Positions 11,828 through 25,100 of a stretch of DNA of 64,000 bases are shown one piece after another (the first letter of the stretch is position 1; the number at the start of each line of letters is the position of its first letter). The notes under the pieces were generated by a model, which was given only the letters and a program-made list of their open reading frames with translations, was not told where the DNA came from and searched no databases. The stretch covers positions 44,276,051 to 44,340,050 of the forward strand of contig NC_133108.1 in NCBI RefSeq assembly GCF_022965805.1, given 5' to 3'. A program made the position numbers and the translations under genes. This DNA is from Primulina eburnea (taxonomy: Eukaryota > Streptophyta > Magnoliopsida > Lamiales > Gesneriaceae).

Positions 11828-11866
11828 ACACTAAATTCTTTGGTTAGGTGCTAAGATGCCGCACAT
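11698..11866. repeat. (AT)n microsatellite flanked by direct repeats
   Basis: A pure (AT)n tract of about 79 bases (11747-11825) is bracketed by two copies of AAGACACTAAATTCTTTGGT (about 11698 and 11826), each continuing TAGGTGCTAA-ATGCCG. The left and right copies differ at single bases. Confidence 0.85.
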
Positions 11867-13153
11867 ATAAATCTTGTACATACAAATATACAATACATAA
11901 ATGTATTTTTTGTGTTAGAGTGACAACAGTTAAAAATATAATATAATTGTAAATTTATACAATATATATGTATTTTCATGCAAATAATAATTGTAAATTT
12001 GCAAGGCACCAAAAAGTATGGTATAATATATACATGATGTAGAGTATTATAAATAAGATTGGGAATTAAATCATAGCAACAATTTTAAAATTTAATCGAT
12101 ACTTTTTAGGTACTATTTGATTTTTGGTGTCCTTTTTGTCAAAGTATGCCCGTGATTTTTTTTTTTTTTTTTATCTATACATAACATTCTTTTCTTGTTG
12201 ATTTTTCTCCTGAATTGCCAAACACCACCGTTCGAACTTGAATTTTTTTTTATAAAACGAATTCATTATATATTACATAATTTATTTTACTTATAATTAA
12301 TTGAAAATATTAAATATTAATTCAAAATCGATTTTTTTAAAAGAAAACAAATAACAAGTAAAGTCATTTTTGGATTCTTTTACTTTGTTAACAAGCTGTT
12401 CTTACGTGCAATTTTTATTATTTTTTGCCTTTATAAATATAAAGAAACCGATTATTTTATTTAAGTTCGGAAAATGCGTAAGTAGTATGGTCCCATTTAA
12501 TAAAATAGTCAACAAATTAGAGCTCTTCGTAGAATTCTTTTTCGGGACCTTGCTAAGCAAGTGGTACATATAGTCAACTTACTTTTGTATTTCAAATTGG
12601 GCAAAGGTTTTGTGTCTCTTTCTCCTGCTTTATACTTTATTTTATTTAAAGATACATAGTAACACAATTTTATAGAAACTATTGATATTCGATTTTGTAA
12701 ATTTTACATAAAAAATTCTTCATCCCTTGTAGAACTCAACTCATCATCATGTTATAATTTTTTTTAAGTGTAGTTATTTAAGGATCAAACACTTGTTGAT
12801 ATATAAATAACTATCGTTAGTATTAATAGAGCTAGAGCAATTCAAACACTACTGTTTTAGTTATTTACTCGTCCGAGACAATTATTGTTTTTCAATAATC
12901 ATGGTTACAATAATTGCATAACTTATAACTCGTATGAATCAAACATATTGTAGGATTAAATATAAGTTGTTTTTAATATTATATATATATATATATATAG
13001 TTGATAGTAGTAATACATTATATCTTTTGTTTTACCAAAATATTTATTGTTTTTATCAAAAATATATATTCGATAATATTTTAAAATAGCCCAAAAATCA
13101 CGGTTAGTTCTTTTTTCTCATCATCATGAGCAAAAGTTGCTCCTAAAAAACTA
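11867..13153. other. Gene-free AT-rich region
   Basis: There is no supported gene. A short (AT)n run lies at 12978-12999 and a T-run at 12157-12171. Confidence 0.5.
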
Positions 13154-13338
13154 AGACAAAAATTTGTGTGAGACGGTCTCACGAGTCGTATTTTGTGAGA
13201 CGGGTCTCTTATTTGAGTCATCCATGAAAAATTATTACTTTTTATGATAAGGGTATTATTTTTTATTGTGAATATCGGTAGGATTGACACGTCTCACAGA
13301 TAAAGATTTGTGAGTCCGTCTCACAAGAAACCTACTCA
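13154..13338 (+). mobile_element. MITE, GTGAGAC-terminal family, copy 1
   Basis: This is a near-complete copy. The left end is TTGTGTGAGACGGTCTCAC, the middle is TTATTTGAGTCATCCATGAA and ATTGTGAATATCGGTAGG, and the right end is GTGAGTCCGTCTCAC followed by AAGAAACCTACTC. It has no coding capacity. Confidence 0.8.
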
Positions 13339-13921
13339 AAAATTGATTTTGGAGTTTACAATATAATTAAGATTGTGGTGAATTTCTCCATATATAAGAG
13401 AAGCCAAGGAGAAATCGTTTTCCTAAAACAGGAAACCTCAAATAGATGAATGTTTAAATTACTATATATTATTGTATTCCCAGAAATATCCCTAATTTTG
13501 AGTCGATTTCGTAAATTCCCCTTCAAATTCGTTATTTCCAGAAATATAACATTTCTTAAAAACTATTTTATGTATTTATTAATTTTTATGTATAAATATT
13601 ACATAGATTTTAGTATCAAATATGTATCCACTATTCAAAAGCGCGGAATCGGGAACGCCATGCCACACAATCGCGGTGCCGTAAACAAGCACTTTCAATT
13701 TTGACCCTTAGTTGACCGCTCATTCCCACGTGATTATTAAAGAATCGGAAATTTTTTAATCATAATTTTATCGTGTTGTGGTCATTTCACAAATTCAAAT
13801 ATTTTAAACATCATGCAAATATATAAGGTAAACTAATTAAGACAAGAAGATAAAATAAATATTTTGATACATGATAAATTGTTACCTTCATAATATCATG
13901 TCCTTGATTTTAACACAAAAC

Positions 13922-14080
13922 TCTTATAAAACTGTCTGATTGATTAATTTTATGATACATATCATCTACATGACGTGACATATTAAAATACATTATTTTT
14001 ATGTCAAAAATATTATTTTTAACTTCAAATATAGATTAAATCGATTCTTCTCACAAATAAAACTTCTCAGACGTACACTT
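13922..14080. mobile_element. Highly diverged relative of the GTGAGAC MITE
   Basis: Only the general plan survives: ATGTCAAAAATATTATTTTT and TTCTCACAAATAAAACTTCTC lie at spacings like those of the younger copies. I cannot exclude chance similarity in AT-rich DNA. Confidence 0.3.
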
Positions 14081-14504
14081 TATTTAATTATTTTGGTAAA
14101 TCAATTCTCCAAAACTAATTATTAATGATTTGTTATTTACATGAATTGTACGTGGCCCATCAGTTTCAACACATAATAATTTTCAAATATTGCGACCCAA
14201 ATGAAAGACTAGTTACGTGTTTTTTCGAGTAAAAAATGATTTCAAATTGCTTGCCCAATCACACGATGGCGAGTCAAAATAAAAATAATTATTTTTAGAA
14301 AGGAAATAAATAGTAAGAACCCAACAGAAATAAAGGTTGAACTGGAACGGTTTGATATTCCGAAAGGTCAGATATTGAAGGATTGTTATCTGTCCCGACG
14401 ACCTGCACTGATATTTAGTGTGTGGAATAAATAATAGTCATTAATCAAAATTAGCTGGGATACAAACTAAACAAAATTCGTGAACCGTATTGAAGACTAT
14501 TAAT

Positions 14505-14670
14505 ATAGAGTAGGTATTTTGTGAGACAGTTTCACAAATCTTTACATATGAGACAGATCAACCCTACCGATATTCACAATAAAAAAATAATACTCTTAGC
14601 ATAAAAAGTAATATTTTAAAAGACATGTTTTACAAATACGACCCGTGAGACCGTCTAACACAAGTTTTTG
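14505..14670 (-). mobile_element. MITE, GTGAGAC-terminal family, copy 2 (inverted)
   Basis: It reads in reverse relative to copy 1. GTGAGACAGTTTCAC opens it and GTGAGACCGTCTAACACAAG closes it. AGACAGATCAACCCTACCGA is the complement of the family's GGTAGGGTTGACC segment. Confidence 0.8.
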
Positions 14671-15927
14671 CCATAAATATGCGACTCTCACATTAATGCG
14701 TGAGGATATTCACGTATAGTTTATATTGATATAACATTTCGACCAAAAAAGTTCGTAAGAATCGTCTTGTTTTATATATAGTAAAAGATAATGACGAACG
14801 CGATCCCTACTAATCTAATTGGGGCATATGGTAGGAAGCCCAATCAAAAGTAGTTAGTATTCTGTAGTAAACGTGTTTGATAATGTGACACGTTTTGGAG
14901 AATCCACCCAATTGACTGCCTACAGTTAAACCCACAATAGAAAGAAGACTGCCCACCTTGCTACAATAATTAACTAAATTAGATTTAAGCTTTTAATTAA
15001 TCTTCGAATCTGGTCGACATTTAGTTCAAATTAATATGATTAATGATAAAGTAGTTGAATCTCTAAGTGGGATAATTATTCACTTTCAATTTACGAATAT
15101 TTTATATCAATCATAAAATAATTATTAAATGATAAGAATTGAAGGAGATTCCAAATTATCCAAATCCATATTCTATATATAGATCACGTTTGTTTTTATG
15201 TAGTCACTTGTATAAATTAAATACAATTTACTTATATATACTTGGCCAAAGAATATTTAAATTTGATTCGATTAAGCTCGATTTGATGAGACCCCAATCC
15301 AATTAAATTATTTGTTATTATTTCACATGTTAAATTGTGTGCCATTACCATTTTTAATTAGAAATATTTCGACCTTAATAATATTTTTGAAGTTGGATGT
15401 ATTGGGATTGGATTTTAAAAGTTATTATGTGATGTACGTGTGTGGAATCATTTGGTATTGTCTAATAATGATCACATCAAAATGTGAATATTTAATTATT
15501 GGCCAAAAAAATAGAGAGAAAATAATGTTTTTAGTGATTTTTTTCCAATTTAATTGGTTGATTATTTTTTTCCAAAAATATTTTATTAAACTGGTTTATC
15601 GAAAGAGGCATTATATTGGAGGGGAAATTAATAATGGAAGGCAAGAATTTTCCTTTCTACTAATGTTGTTGGAGGCTAGAAGTTCATTCCTTTCTCCTAA
15701 GAGGGGAATCTCCTGGCCCAAGCCCAAGAATAAAAACCTTCCCAGGCGAAGCGGCTCTTGCTCACCCGACACGATCGTACGAGGTCACAATTCACCCAAC
15801 ACGATCATCCGGGGTGAACAAGAATTGGGGATCGGATGCGGCTTGTTCTTAAATATATTATATTATTTTATTTTATTTTATTGTCCCTGCCAAGTAGACA
15901 CTCCGAAGACACTTATTCCCCCTCCAC
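14671..15927. other. Upstream region of the sulfate transporter, no other gene
   Basis: This is AT-rich promoter-side DNA. An open stretch of about 200 codons at 15312-15932 is AT-rich, lacks any recognisable domain and overlaps the transporter promoter, so I treat it as chance. Confidence 0.4.
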
Positions 15928-15934
15928 TATAAAT
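15928..15934 (+). promoter_or_regulatory. Probable TATA box of the sulfate transporter gene
   Basis: TATAAAT sits 98 bases before the transporter ATG, preceded by a C-rich stretch and followed about 30 bases later by CTCCACAACTCTC, a pyrimidine-rich context typical of plant transcription starts. Confidence 0.55.
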
Positions 15935-16025
15935 TCACGTCCATGCACCCTTCACTCCACAACTCTCAGATTCTTAAAAATCCCTCTTACAAGTGAATTT
16001 TTTTGAACATTTTGCTAAACCTAAA

Positions 16026-17843
16026 ATGGTTAGGGCCGAGTATACTTATCCGTCACCGAACGACGACTATATCCTCGACCCAGTAGGGAGACACCGTGCC
16101 GCGGTTCCTCCACCACAACCATTCATAAAGTCGTTAAAGAACACTCTAAAAGAAACGTTTTTCCCCGATGACCCCCTCCGCCAATTCAAAAACCAGCCAC
16201 CGAGGAAGAAGTTTGCATTAGGGTTACAGTACATCTTTCCAGTATTTGAGTGGGGCCCCCGTTACACATTGGACTTGTTTAAATCTGATCTCATTGCCGG
16301 AATAACCATAGCCAGCCTCGCCATCCCTCAAGGGATTAGTTACGCCAAGCTTGCTAACTTGCCTCCAATTCTTGGCCTTTGTGAGCAAAAGTTTATAAAT
16401 TTTTTTGACTAGAAAATGTTATTATATAAATAAATTTCGTAGCTAACATTTTTTTGACGATTTGTTATTAGATTCAAGCTTTGTTCCGCCATTAATTTAT
16501 GCTGTAATGGGGAGTTCAAGAGATTTAGCAGTGGGGACTGTGGCCGTCGGATCACTGCTCACAGCCTCTATGTTGAGCGCTGTGGTGAATCCGAACGAGA
16601 ATCCTACACTCTATCTTCATCTTGCTTTTACTGCTACTCTCTTCGCCGGGCTTTTTGAAGCTTCTTTAGGTGTTTTCAGGTAATGGGATCCTTACCAAAT
16701 CGTGTTTCAGACAATATTTTGGATCAATGATATAAATTTACTCATGTTTTGCGTACAATTGTTGCAGATTAGGTTTTATCGTGGACTTCCTGTCGCATGC
16801 AACGATAGTAGGGTTCATGGGCGGAGCCGCGACGGTGGTGAGCCTCCAGCAGTTGAAAGGGATACTTGGATTATCCCATTTCACTCATTCTACGGATATT
16901 ATCGACGTTATACGCTCTGTTTTTACCCAGATTCATCAGGTTCTTCTTGTTTATTTATCTTTTTTCTTGAATTTACAGTTGAAATAATCTGTTTATTTAA
17001 TAGTTTGCTGTATCTGATAATTTGCAGTGGAAATGGGAGAGTGCTGTTCTTGGATTTGTTTTCCTTTTCTACCTCTTGTTATCCAGATACTTCGTAAGTT
17101 CATCTCAATGCTACTATATTCGGTGTCGTATTAATATCTCATACAAGAACTGTATATTAATCTTCAAGATTATTTATTTATTTAAAAAAAAAGCATTTCA
17201 TAGCTTATCCAGTCATGCATACGATATCCAATTTTTATTCAAATTATCGCCAATGTTAAATAATTAAATATATTTAAATTTAAGTCATAATTTTTTTTGA
17301 AGGTTAATTTAATTCAAAGTTGAGTACTATATTATATTTGCATGTATATATTTACGTATTGAATTATTTATACTTTTATATTAGTAGAACTTTTACATCT
17401 TTCTAGAAGAAGGAATATTTATATATACATGTTTAATTCTTGGAAGGGAATTTTGTTTTCTATGCTCTGTCGTCATCTAAATCCCACTTAGCTATGTAAG
17501 AATGCTTTTGTTTATTAAAATATTATTCCTTTCAAGTATTTTCTCCAATCTGGACTTGAATATTTTCAAATTCAGCCAACTCCATAATAAGGAAAGATAA
17601 AAGTAGATGCCATTGGGTGGGCGGCTTTGCATTGAGTGCAAAATCAATATTACCTTTATTAATAAATACCTTTTGAGCCTCAAAATATGTATAATAATTA
17701 ATTACTTGTGAATGTGTACATATAATTACAAACGTCAAACTTGAAACTTGGACAATTTTGTATAACGTCAAATTAATGGTTTGAATATCTTTGTCTGACT
17801 TAATTCAATTCTTATAATCAAGTGTCGGACACTTGTACTTTAT

Positions 17844-17898
<55 letters not shown>

Positions 17899-20075
17899 TA
17901 ATTGTGTTTTAAATATTGTAATTAACAGATATAAATTTATTTTGCCAATTAATATTAATGATGTTTTATTGAATTTGGTAATTGAAATACAGAGCAAAAA
18001 GAAGCCAAATCTATTCTGGATTTCAGCAATGGCTCCATTGACGTCCGTGATATTGGGAAGCCTTCTTGTATACCTTACCCATGCTGAGAAGCATGGGGTC
18101 CAAGTGGTGAGCTAGCCTCACCCTTCCCTTTCATCACTTAATAGTATCGAATTTAATATCCCAATTTTCGGTGCAATCGAGTTAATCCAGTCGTAACTAG
18201 TATTGAATCAGTTCTAAAATCCGGTTTAGCCTTACCTGATCATGTGAGTTCGAATTTGGCTTTCTTGAGCTTGCTTCGACTTGAATATTATATACAACCT
18301 AATCCATCCTTTATATTTCATTGTGTTATTTGTAATAATCATTGAATTGCTCATGCGTGTCTTCATTGGGCATGTTTAGACAATAATATTTAAATCTGAT
18401 CTTGCATCGTTCTGAAATAATTTAACTTACAGATTGGACATTTGAAGAAAGGAATAAATCCACCATCCATAATGAATCTAAACTTCGACTCACAGTATCT
18501 GCCAACAACTATCAAAACAGGAATAGTCACCGGCATCATCGCCCTCGCCGTAAGTCCTTTTCGCTCCCACATATATAAATAATCTCCCACCCTTTATTGT
18601 GTAGCACATGTATATCATTAAAGCTGTAATTAATGTATAATATCTTAATTTGGACAGGAGGGAATAGCAGTGGGTAGAAGCTTTGCAATGTTCAAGAATT
18701 ACAACATTGATGGAAACAAAGAGATGATTGCTTTTGGAATGATGAATATTGCTGGTTCTTGCACTTCTTGTTACCTCACTACAGGTTTGGGATTTGAATA
18801 TATTAGAATTTCTAATTAAAATACTAATACAGAAGGAAAATGAGTAACATATTTGTCTGTTGATTGATTTCAGGCCCGTTTTCCCGCTCCGCCGTCAACT
18901 TCAACGCCGGATGTAGAACAGCAGTTTCGAACATTGTAATGGCATTTGCAGTCATGTTAACGTTGCTGTTCCTTATCCCATTGTTCCATTATACGCCGAT
19001 AGTGGTCCTTTCCTCAATCATAATCGCTGCCATGCTTGGCCTCATTGACTATGAAGCGGCCATCCATCTATGGAAGATCGACAAATTCGACTTTGTCGTG
19101 TGCATGAGTGCATACTTGGCGTAGTCTTCGCCAGTATCGAAATTGGCTTAGTCATGGCGGTAAGTACGTTAAATTGCACCCCATTCAAAGTTTCGAATAC
19201 GACGACGTTAATACGTGTAGTTGGATTTGCAGATTGGACTGTCTATTTTGAGAGTACTTCTATTTGTTGCAAGACCAAAGACATTGGTTCTTGGTAATAT
19301 TCCCAACTCCAAGGTTTACAGAAATGTGGATCAGTATTCCAATACCAGCAGAGTTCCCGGAGTTCTAATTCTTGAAATTGATGCTCCCATTTATTTTGCC
19401 AATGCAAGCTACTTGAGAGAAAGGTAACAACAGTACACACAGAAAAAAAAATAAAAGAAACTGTTGTTTGGGTCATTAATTCATCACAATCATCAATCAA
19501 TTGTGAACTCAAATCATGGTTTTCTTGTTCCAGAATTTCGAGATGGATAGATGATGAGGAAGACCGAATAAAGTCGTTGGGAGAAACGGGATTGCAGTAT
19601 ATTATACTCGATATGAGTGGTGAGTGTTAGAGATATCTAAATTTAGATATATAGGCTTAACATATCAACCAATCGAATTTCTTGAACTTGGCAGCTGTTG
19701 GAAACATCGATACAAGTGGAATCAGCATGCTTGACGAGCTAAAGAAGATCATCGATCGAAGAGGGCTCCAGGTAAATTCAAATCAGCTTTGTGTTATCCA
19801 TTGCTTGTCAAGAAATTACTAATAACTTGGAACAATTTTCAAGATTATTTCAGTTCTTGATTGGAATTTGGTGTGATATTGAGCAGCTAGCACTGGCCAA
19901 TCCAGGAGCCGAGGTGATGAAGAAGCTAAACAAGTCGAAGTTCCTCGAAACTATAGGCCAGGATTGGATCTTTCTAACTGTGGGAGAAGCTGTTGGGGCA
20001 TGCAATTACATGCTTCACACTTGCAAGCAAATCATGGCTCCAGATCAACCAGAAAGTTATAGCAGCAATGTATAG
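16026..20075 (+). CDS. Sulfate transporter, SULTR3 group (closest to SULTR3;1), with one frame break
   Basis: Twelve exons (16026-16380, 16472-16679, 16768-16939, 17028-17093, 17993-18106, 18433-18549, 18658-18784, 18874-19159, 19233-19423, 19534-19619, 19695-19771, 19887-20075) fit GT-AG introns. Apart from one break they would code for about 662 residues, the usual size. Visible in order: a cytosolic N-terminus; IAGITIASLAIPQGISYAKL, the hallmark SLC26/SULTR first-helix motif; GTVAVGSLLTASML; FLSHATIVGFMGGAATVV; AEGIAVGRSFAMFKNYNIDG; PFSRSAVNFNAGC; and a C-terminal STAS domain (VPGVLILEIDAPIYFANASY, then ILDMSAVGNIDTSGISML). Group 3 members are linked to sulfate movement into plastids and between organs. 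In exon 8 at about 19121, CATACTTGGCGTAG lacks one base compared with the family's Tyr-Leu-Gly-Val, so the frame hits TAG unless one G is restored. This is either a recent null allele or a lost G in a GGG run in the assembly. Confidence 0.88.
17094..17992 (+). other. Large fourth intron of the sulfate transporter gene
   Basis: This 899-bp intron carries a (CT)n(AT)n microsatellite at 17845-17895 and no coding sequence. It is by far the largest intron of the gene. Confidence 0.75.
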
Positions 20076-20520
20076 GGTATTTATGTGTGTGTGTATATAT
20101 ATATAAGTATGCCCGAGAAACAGCATGCAGTTTATATTTGAGATTTAAACTGTGGAAGCAATTTTGTCCACCAAAATAATCTATGTAGCATAAAAAAAAA
20201 TAATGTACCGATTACTTGTACAGCTTCAGTGCTTTCCAAAATAAAAAGTTGAAGAAAAATGGTTCTATGCGCTACTGTTGTATCATTTTCACTTGAACCA
20301 AAACGCAAAGTATGCAAATTTCAAGTGTAATTTTCACACAAGTTTTAGTGTAAGAAATGTTCCTGGCGGCTAACACTGCATAAAAATCTACTGTAAAGAA
20401 TGTAAACCGTAAATATGCTGTTCTAGGCCAAGAGCATAAAAGTACCTAAAAGAGGGGTAGCATATACAGATATGATATACGTAGAGCTGTCGAAATATTA
20501 AGAGCAGGAATAAAAAGCTC
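20076..20520. other. Convergent 3' region between sulfate transporter and NET1 gene
   Basis: Two genes transcribed toward each other end 446 bp apart. A GTGTGTGTGTATATATATAT run follows the transporter stop, and an AATAAA on the plus strand near 20240 could serve its polyadenylation. Confidence 0.5.
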
Positions 20521-23500
20521 TCAATCTTGAAATGTCTGAGGCTGGGAACACGCACAAAATTGTGTTTTTTTCTGCCTATGGCTCGCTCTTCCTCCTCCAT
20601 ATAGATAGTCTCGCAAAAGAACTCTTCTTTTTGTCTCAGAAACTTCGGTTTTTTCTTCCTTCTCATGGTCGAGTTTATGTAAAACGAACTGTAACTTCTG
20701 TATCTCCAGCTGCAACCTTGCAATTTTTTCAGACATTCTTTGTGCCTGCTGCGGCAATCTCCTCCTCCTTGTACTTGCTTCAACTTCGGAAAATGTGCAA
20801 TTTTCTACGTTTTTAGTCAATCTTGCATTAAGATCAAAGAGCTTCATTATGGTTGTATCGGCTTCTTCAAGCTGTCCTTTCAACGATTCAGATTCAATAA
20901 CATCTTTGCCCCGTTTCCCCTTCTCTGTAACCTCGAGTTTCCTCTTCAAATCTTGAACTGTAATTCGGAGATTGGCCAGTTTCTGGATATCTGCATCCAG
21001 CCTAGCTAAAATTTTCCTCTTGTTCGTTCCTTGAAGGGGATCTTCGTGTTGCTTTGGGATCTCTAACTTGTCCACACTTAACTCCTTCTCAACCAGCGAA
21101 TCTGAATCAGGAATCAAAACCTCACCTTTCCACTTCCTCATTGATTTAACGTGGTTGATATCAGTCTTATCGAGTGCAGAAGAAGAAGAAGAAACTTTCT
21201 TCAATTTTCCAACCATAAGACCAATTGTGCCATTTGGATCAGAAGTTTCCCATAATTCGACTATTTCATTTTCTATGCCAACCGGTTCTTCTCTCTTTCT
21301 GATACCGTGAGAAGAATCATCAGAAATTTGATCGAGGACAATGTCTTTTGTCAAAAGAACATTATGATCTGCCTCAGAGATTTCAGATGTAGGCTTGGAA
21401 TTTCTCTTATATTTCCCACCCTTGGATTTTAACAATTCAACTTGCTTCGTCAAAGCTTCCAGCTTGAAATGTAGATTCGTGTTCTCCTGAACCATTAGTT
21501 CCTTCATCTCAACTAATGCCTTTCCAAAAGCTTGAAGCCTAGCACGCACATCCTGCAAGTCAGCAAGCGTGTCTGTCGCTGGGGTTTTCTTTTCTTTGTT
21601 CAGATTAATGCTACGGGGAACACTTGTAAATTGAGCACCCTGAATCAAACAAATAAGATAAGAACATAACAGATGTTAAAGCCAGTACTTGTGGACAAAG
21701 CAGAGGGAGAAAACTATGTAGAAATCTTAAAATGTACGCAGTACTTGTAATTCCTCGTTTTCGGGGTTCTGAAACTTAATATGTACGTCAGTCTGGTTCT
21801 CCAGAGACGATGTGCATTCTTTCAAGGATACAATTTCAGAAGCAATGCACGAAAGTTGAGCTTTGAGAAATTCGTTTTCATTAAAGTAGCCAAGATTTGC
21901 TTCATGGAGCTCATGAAACTTCTGCTCATGAAGAAGCTGAGTGACCATAGAGCACTGTAATTGACCAAATACTGACGCAGCCCGAGTCTCAAGCTCGTTT
22001 ATCTCATTTTTTTTGTTTTGAAGCTCAGAATGCAAATCACCCTCTCGGCCTTTTCTCTTGTTCTTCTCTTGATGCAATTCATGGAGCTCAAGTTCCAGTT
22101 CAACAATCCTATTCTTTAGGGAATCTAGACTCTTTTTAATGTCAGTGGATTCTATTCTGAGATCTTTGACTTTTTTTTCCAACTCTAGTTTCTCTTTCTC
22201 AGCTGTAATAATCTTCTTTTCTGCTTTCTGAAGTTCTAGCCCCATCTGATGCAGCACGGTTTTCCCATTTTCAATCTCATCCATAAATTGACAGAGAGAT
22301 TCTTTCATTTTCTTAACGTTATTCAACAGCATGTTGGCATAAAGCTGGTCTTGTTCAGTTTCATCCTTGCATGGATGATCCTCAACAGTGTCAACAAACT
22401 TCAATAACCGAAAAGTACTGGCCCTCAGATGATTAACTTGATCAGTTAAAGATTTGATCTCCACTTCTTGATGAAACTGGAATTCCTCCAACTTCGAGAT
22501 CTTCTTTTCTGAGAGAATGGATTCTTCCACCAGTTTCTGATTGTTCATCAGCAAGTCCCGCTTACTTTCTTCCAGCTCTCGGACCGTTATCCGTAAGACG
22601 AATATCTCTAATTCATCATGTATGCCCTTGTCTAGAACTTGAGCAAGTTCTATCTTTCTCCATCGACATTCTTCATTCAAGAGTCCCCTCTCAGCTTCAA
22701 CACCACATAACTGTGTATGACTCGTTTGAAGGTAACCCGAAAGTTCTTTTCTATTTGCATCCAAAGAAATCTGCAACTCTAGAACTTTGCGGCAATTCGA
22801 TTCTCTCTCTTTCTTAAGAGTTATGCATCTATGTTCCAGTTCACTACGAATTTTCACAAGTTCTTCTAGTTTTGCCTGCTTGTTTTCCATCTGGTGCTTC
22901 AAACCATCCTTTTCATTGATCAGATCGGCTTTTTCATTTACGAGCAACTGGCAGGAATCTTCCAAGATTTTTGATTTAGCCTTTGAAGCTTCAAGCTGAT
23001 GGCGTGACCCCGAAAGGGATTTAACTAGAACACTGTAGTTTTCCGAGAGGTTTACGAGATTCCCATTTGTTTCCTTAAGTTGAGTCATGAGTGTGGCTCT
23101 CTCATCAACAAGAGTGGATTTTTCATTCATAAGAAATTCACAGAACTGTTCCAATGCTTCTACTTTCCCTCCAGCAGCCTCTAGTTCTATATTCAAATCT
23201 GACAAGGAGCACTCCAAAATGGAATTTTTCTCAAGAATCTGCTTGTTCTCTTTCTCGATCTTTCGAACTTCATCTTCCAAGCTCCGGACACTGGTCTCTG
23301 CAACGGACAAAAGTTGAGCCTTATTCTGTAGCTTAGAAGCCATGGACCGAATTTCTTCCTGAAAAGCTGTTTTAGCCTCCAAAAAGCTCAATCTCTCTTC
23401 TTGAACACAAGCCCAGAGTCTTCCCAGTTCCTTCTGTTTCTCAGTAAGCTCTTGTTCTCGATTCATCTCACATCAAAGAATCCAACTCAAAATGAAGAGA

Positions 23501-24508
23501 TTGATTCGATCTTTCTAGCACGACGCATTGTTCTTTTGCACCCTTTAACTTGGATTCTCCATTCTCTATTTCGGAATTGAGACGTTTAGCCTCCACCTGT
23601 GCTGATACAAGTGCCTGTTCTAGGCTAGAAATTTTATCCGCTAATTGCTGATATTGCAAAGCTGCAGCTTCTTTTTCCTCGGTCAACTTGGAAATGGTCT
23701 GTTCAAGAATTTCGACACCCTGTTCTGCATTTTCTGCACGGTCTCTAAGTACTCGAAAATGCTCCCAAGTTTGAGTATCTTCAGATTCACTTGCATGATC
23801 CGGTTCTGGCAATTCTTGATCCTCGACATAAATGTTCCTATTGTTCTGAACCACCCCCTCAAAATTAAGACATTTTCTCACCCGATCAATCGAACCAAAT
23901 GGATCATTCAATTTCAAAACCTTATTTCTTGTGACATAATCCGATTCACCGGTAAAGTCGCCCTTAGAAAAGATTGAGCCTAGATCCTCATTCTGCATAT
24001 CACTATCAGCTTCACTTATCATGCATAATGGGGTTGACATCTCAGGTGTTCTAGGATCTGTCCCTGAAACAGAACTCGCATGCGAATCATCAGAAAACGT
24101 CAAGGAAACTTGATTCGGAAACGCTTCTGCCATCGTCCTGTGGGCATGCTGAATCACTCCAGTGGCATGATCGTATCTTTCTGCCAAAGCACGATATGCC
24201 CTGTAGAATTCCTCGACCAATTTCATGAGCTCGGGCCGTTTCTTATAATACATCTCCGCCCTTCTTGCAAACGAATCGGCGTCCTCTTCAATCAGCTTTA
24301 TCATAGCTTTGACCTTGGCATCCATATCTACAACAGCACAAAGAAATACTATGTTCTAAACGCATGGAATTTAAGATATCACATATGCGCATAATTAACT
24401 ATCAGAAGCTACACCTGTGAGATTGTCTTTGAGCCACTTTGAATTCTTCGGGCTAATGTGGCTATCCCACCACCAAGAATACATTCTCCTCGAATCCGTA
24501 TGCGCCAT
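20521..24508 (-). CDS. NETWORKED (NET1-type) actin-binding coiled-coil protein, with one frame break
   Basis: Three exons (24508-24415, 24327-21745, 21639-20521) give roughly 1,260 residues. The start [20 protein letters not shown] followed by [10 protein letters not shown] and [20 protein letters not shown] is the KIP1-like NAB domain (about residues 10-95) that binds actin filaments. The rest is long coiled coil, from [20 protein letters not shown] to [12 protein letters not shown]. It ends in the family tail [14 protein letters not shown]...[12 protein letters not shown]...[12 protein letters not shown]1 proteins link actin to the plasma membrane and plasmodesmata. At about 23468-23476 the frame breaks: ELDSLM is followed by TGA, while the next frame resumes at [13 protein letters not shown]. 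One extra base explains it, and no intron could. The break may be real or an assembly error. The intron before the last exon uses CAA|GTACTG. Confidence 0.88.
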
Positions 24509-25100
24509 CTTGACGAGTCACAGACGCGCAATGGCACCGGCTAAGCAAATTTGAAGCTGATCCGGAACTGAATGATACCGATTTCAAGAAACCACTTCAA
24601 TATAATTAAGAGAGAATATAGAGTTCAAGCTGTCTCTGTTTCTGCAACTAGTGGAAAGAAAATTTATAAGGGATCATGATATTACAATTAAAAACACACA
24701 ACTTTCGACATGCTTTCAACCAGTAACTGCTCCATAATCTAAATTTCTCAGAATTCACCGGAAGAAGTAAACAAAAATCCCATAATTCAAGAATCCTAAA
24801 TCATTTAATGATCAAACAAAAATTCTGAACCTCGGATAATCAAAATTTCCCCCAAAAAAAAACTACATACGTCCAGAGACATACAAACTGAGAATCAACT
24901 TGAACTAGAAGTTAAAGAATTTATTTTGATAAAAATAAAATGTACTCAGAAATAGAAAAAGAAACGTGAACTTCGGAAGAGGAAAAAGGCACCCCCGCCC
25001 ACCTCAGCTTCTCCTCGGCCTTTCTACTTTAAAGTGAACCCACTCCATCAACGTTTCAGATCTTTCACTTTGTCCCTCTTTAGCTTTATCTAGATTCTCT
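24509..25100 (-). promoter_or_regulatory. NET1 gene upstream/leader region
   Basis: This region lies upstream of the NET1 ATG on the minus strand. It is less AT-rich than the sequence beyond it and contains pyrimidine-rich stretches (on the minus strand) compatible with a leader. No clear TATA box is assignable. Confidence 0.3.

Noticed and set aside
15312..15932. Open frame of about 200 codons upstream of the sulfate transporter
   Set aside because: It is AT-driven, rich in Phe/Ile/Tyr without domain pattern, and overlaps the TATA box of the real gene.
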